Below are positions 63,915-64,000 of a DNA stretch of 64,000 bases, in pieces. Position numbers and translations under genes: made by a program. The first letter of the stretch is position 1, and the number at the start of each line of letters is the position of its first letter. Source of the DNA: Acetomicrobium sp. S15 = DSM 107314 (GTDB lineage: Bacteria; Synergistota; Synergistia; Synergistales; Thermosynergistaceae); contig NZ_JADEVE010000300.1 in assembly GCF_016125955.1 (NCBI RefSeq), positions 1 to 64,000 of the forward strand, read 5' to 3'. Under the pieces are notes generated by a model. That model saw only the letters and a list, made by a program, of their open reading frames with translations. It was not told where the DNA came from and made no database searches.

Positions 63915-64000
63915 TCCTCCACCGTGCGCGTTCCGCACTATAAGACTTAAAGCTCGGATCTGGTCAAGTCCCAAATCTCCTGTAAAAAGGGAAGCGTCAC

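Overview
The window reads as a dense chromosomal segment from an anaerobic, peptide/amino-acid- and organic-acid-using bacterium. There are no rRNA, tRNA, phage or CRISPR features. A flavodiiron protein, an iron-sulfur flavoprotein, a molybdenum hydroxylase, a LarA-type racemase, and many transporters for organic acids and amino acids (TRAP, tripartite tricarboxylate, LIV-type ABC, YfcC, NCS2) point to this lifestyle. Start codons are often TTG or GTG behind strong AGGAGG sites. A Synergistota member (Acetomicrobium/Anaerobaculum-like) is my best guess; this is inference from gene content, not a database match.

Layout. 1-0.6 kb: tail of a membrane permease and a small unknown gene. 0.75-7.4 kb (minus): M20 amidohydrolase + YfcC carrier, a secreted DUF6448 protein, a flavodiiron protein overlapping a DUF488 gene, and a Gly/Met-rich periplasmic protein. 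6.95-11.0 kb (minus): a three-subunit molybdenum hydroxylase (large, FAD, 2Fe-2S) tightly followed by a Nudix hydrolase. 11.2-15.0 kb (minus): an orphan ChlI-ChlD-type chelatase ATPase/VWA fusion and a ThDP enzyme broken by a one-base frameshift. 15.2-20.9 kb (plus): a complete 5-oxoprolinase island (Nramp-like carrier, PxpB, PxpC, PxpA, DUF1445 protein) bracketed by two copies of an about 110-bp repeat. 21.2-25.5 kb: carAB behind a consensus promoter, a short leader ORF and an intrinsic terminator. 25.5-27.2 kb: divergent phosphoribosyltransferase and NCS2 permease. 27.2-28.7 kb: TctB/TctC. 28.9-30.6 kb: ilvD. 31.5-36.3 kb: a full livJHMGF-type ABC operon after 0.87 kb of gene-free DNA. 36.8-43.7 kb: a lone TctC, an ArsR-type repressor with a metal P-type ATPase, and an overlapping TctA / metallo-beta-lactamase / TIM-barrel operon. 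43.8-47.7 kb: a TRAP transporter (P, Q, M) with an SDR dehydrogenase. 47.8-54.9 kb: chemoreceptor, LarA, an AAA ATPase with two operator-like palindromes upstream, DUF1537 kinase, iron-sulfur flavoprotein. 54.9-58.7 kb (minus): an Fbp-type ABC importer. 58.9-64 kb: YhaM-like exoribonuclease, cardiolipin synthase, EEP-family phosphoesterase, MATE transporter, plus short repeats.

Together the genes describe import and catabolism of carboxylates, amino acids and 5-oxoproline, with branched-chain amino-acid and carbamoyl-phosphate synthesis and metal/oxygen stress defence around them. The points most worth a second look are the repeat-bracketed oxoprolinase island whose Nramp-like carrier lacks the canonical metal-site motifs, the carAB leader, the paired palindromes upstream of the AAA ATPase, the orphan chelatase fusion, and the molybdenum hydroxylase-Nudix operon.
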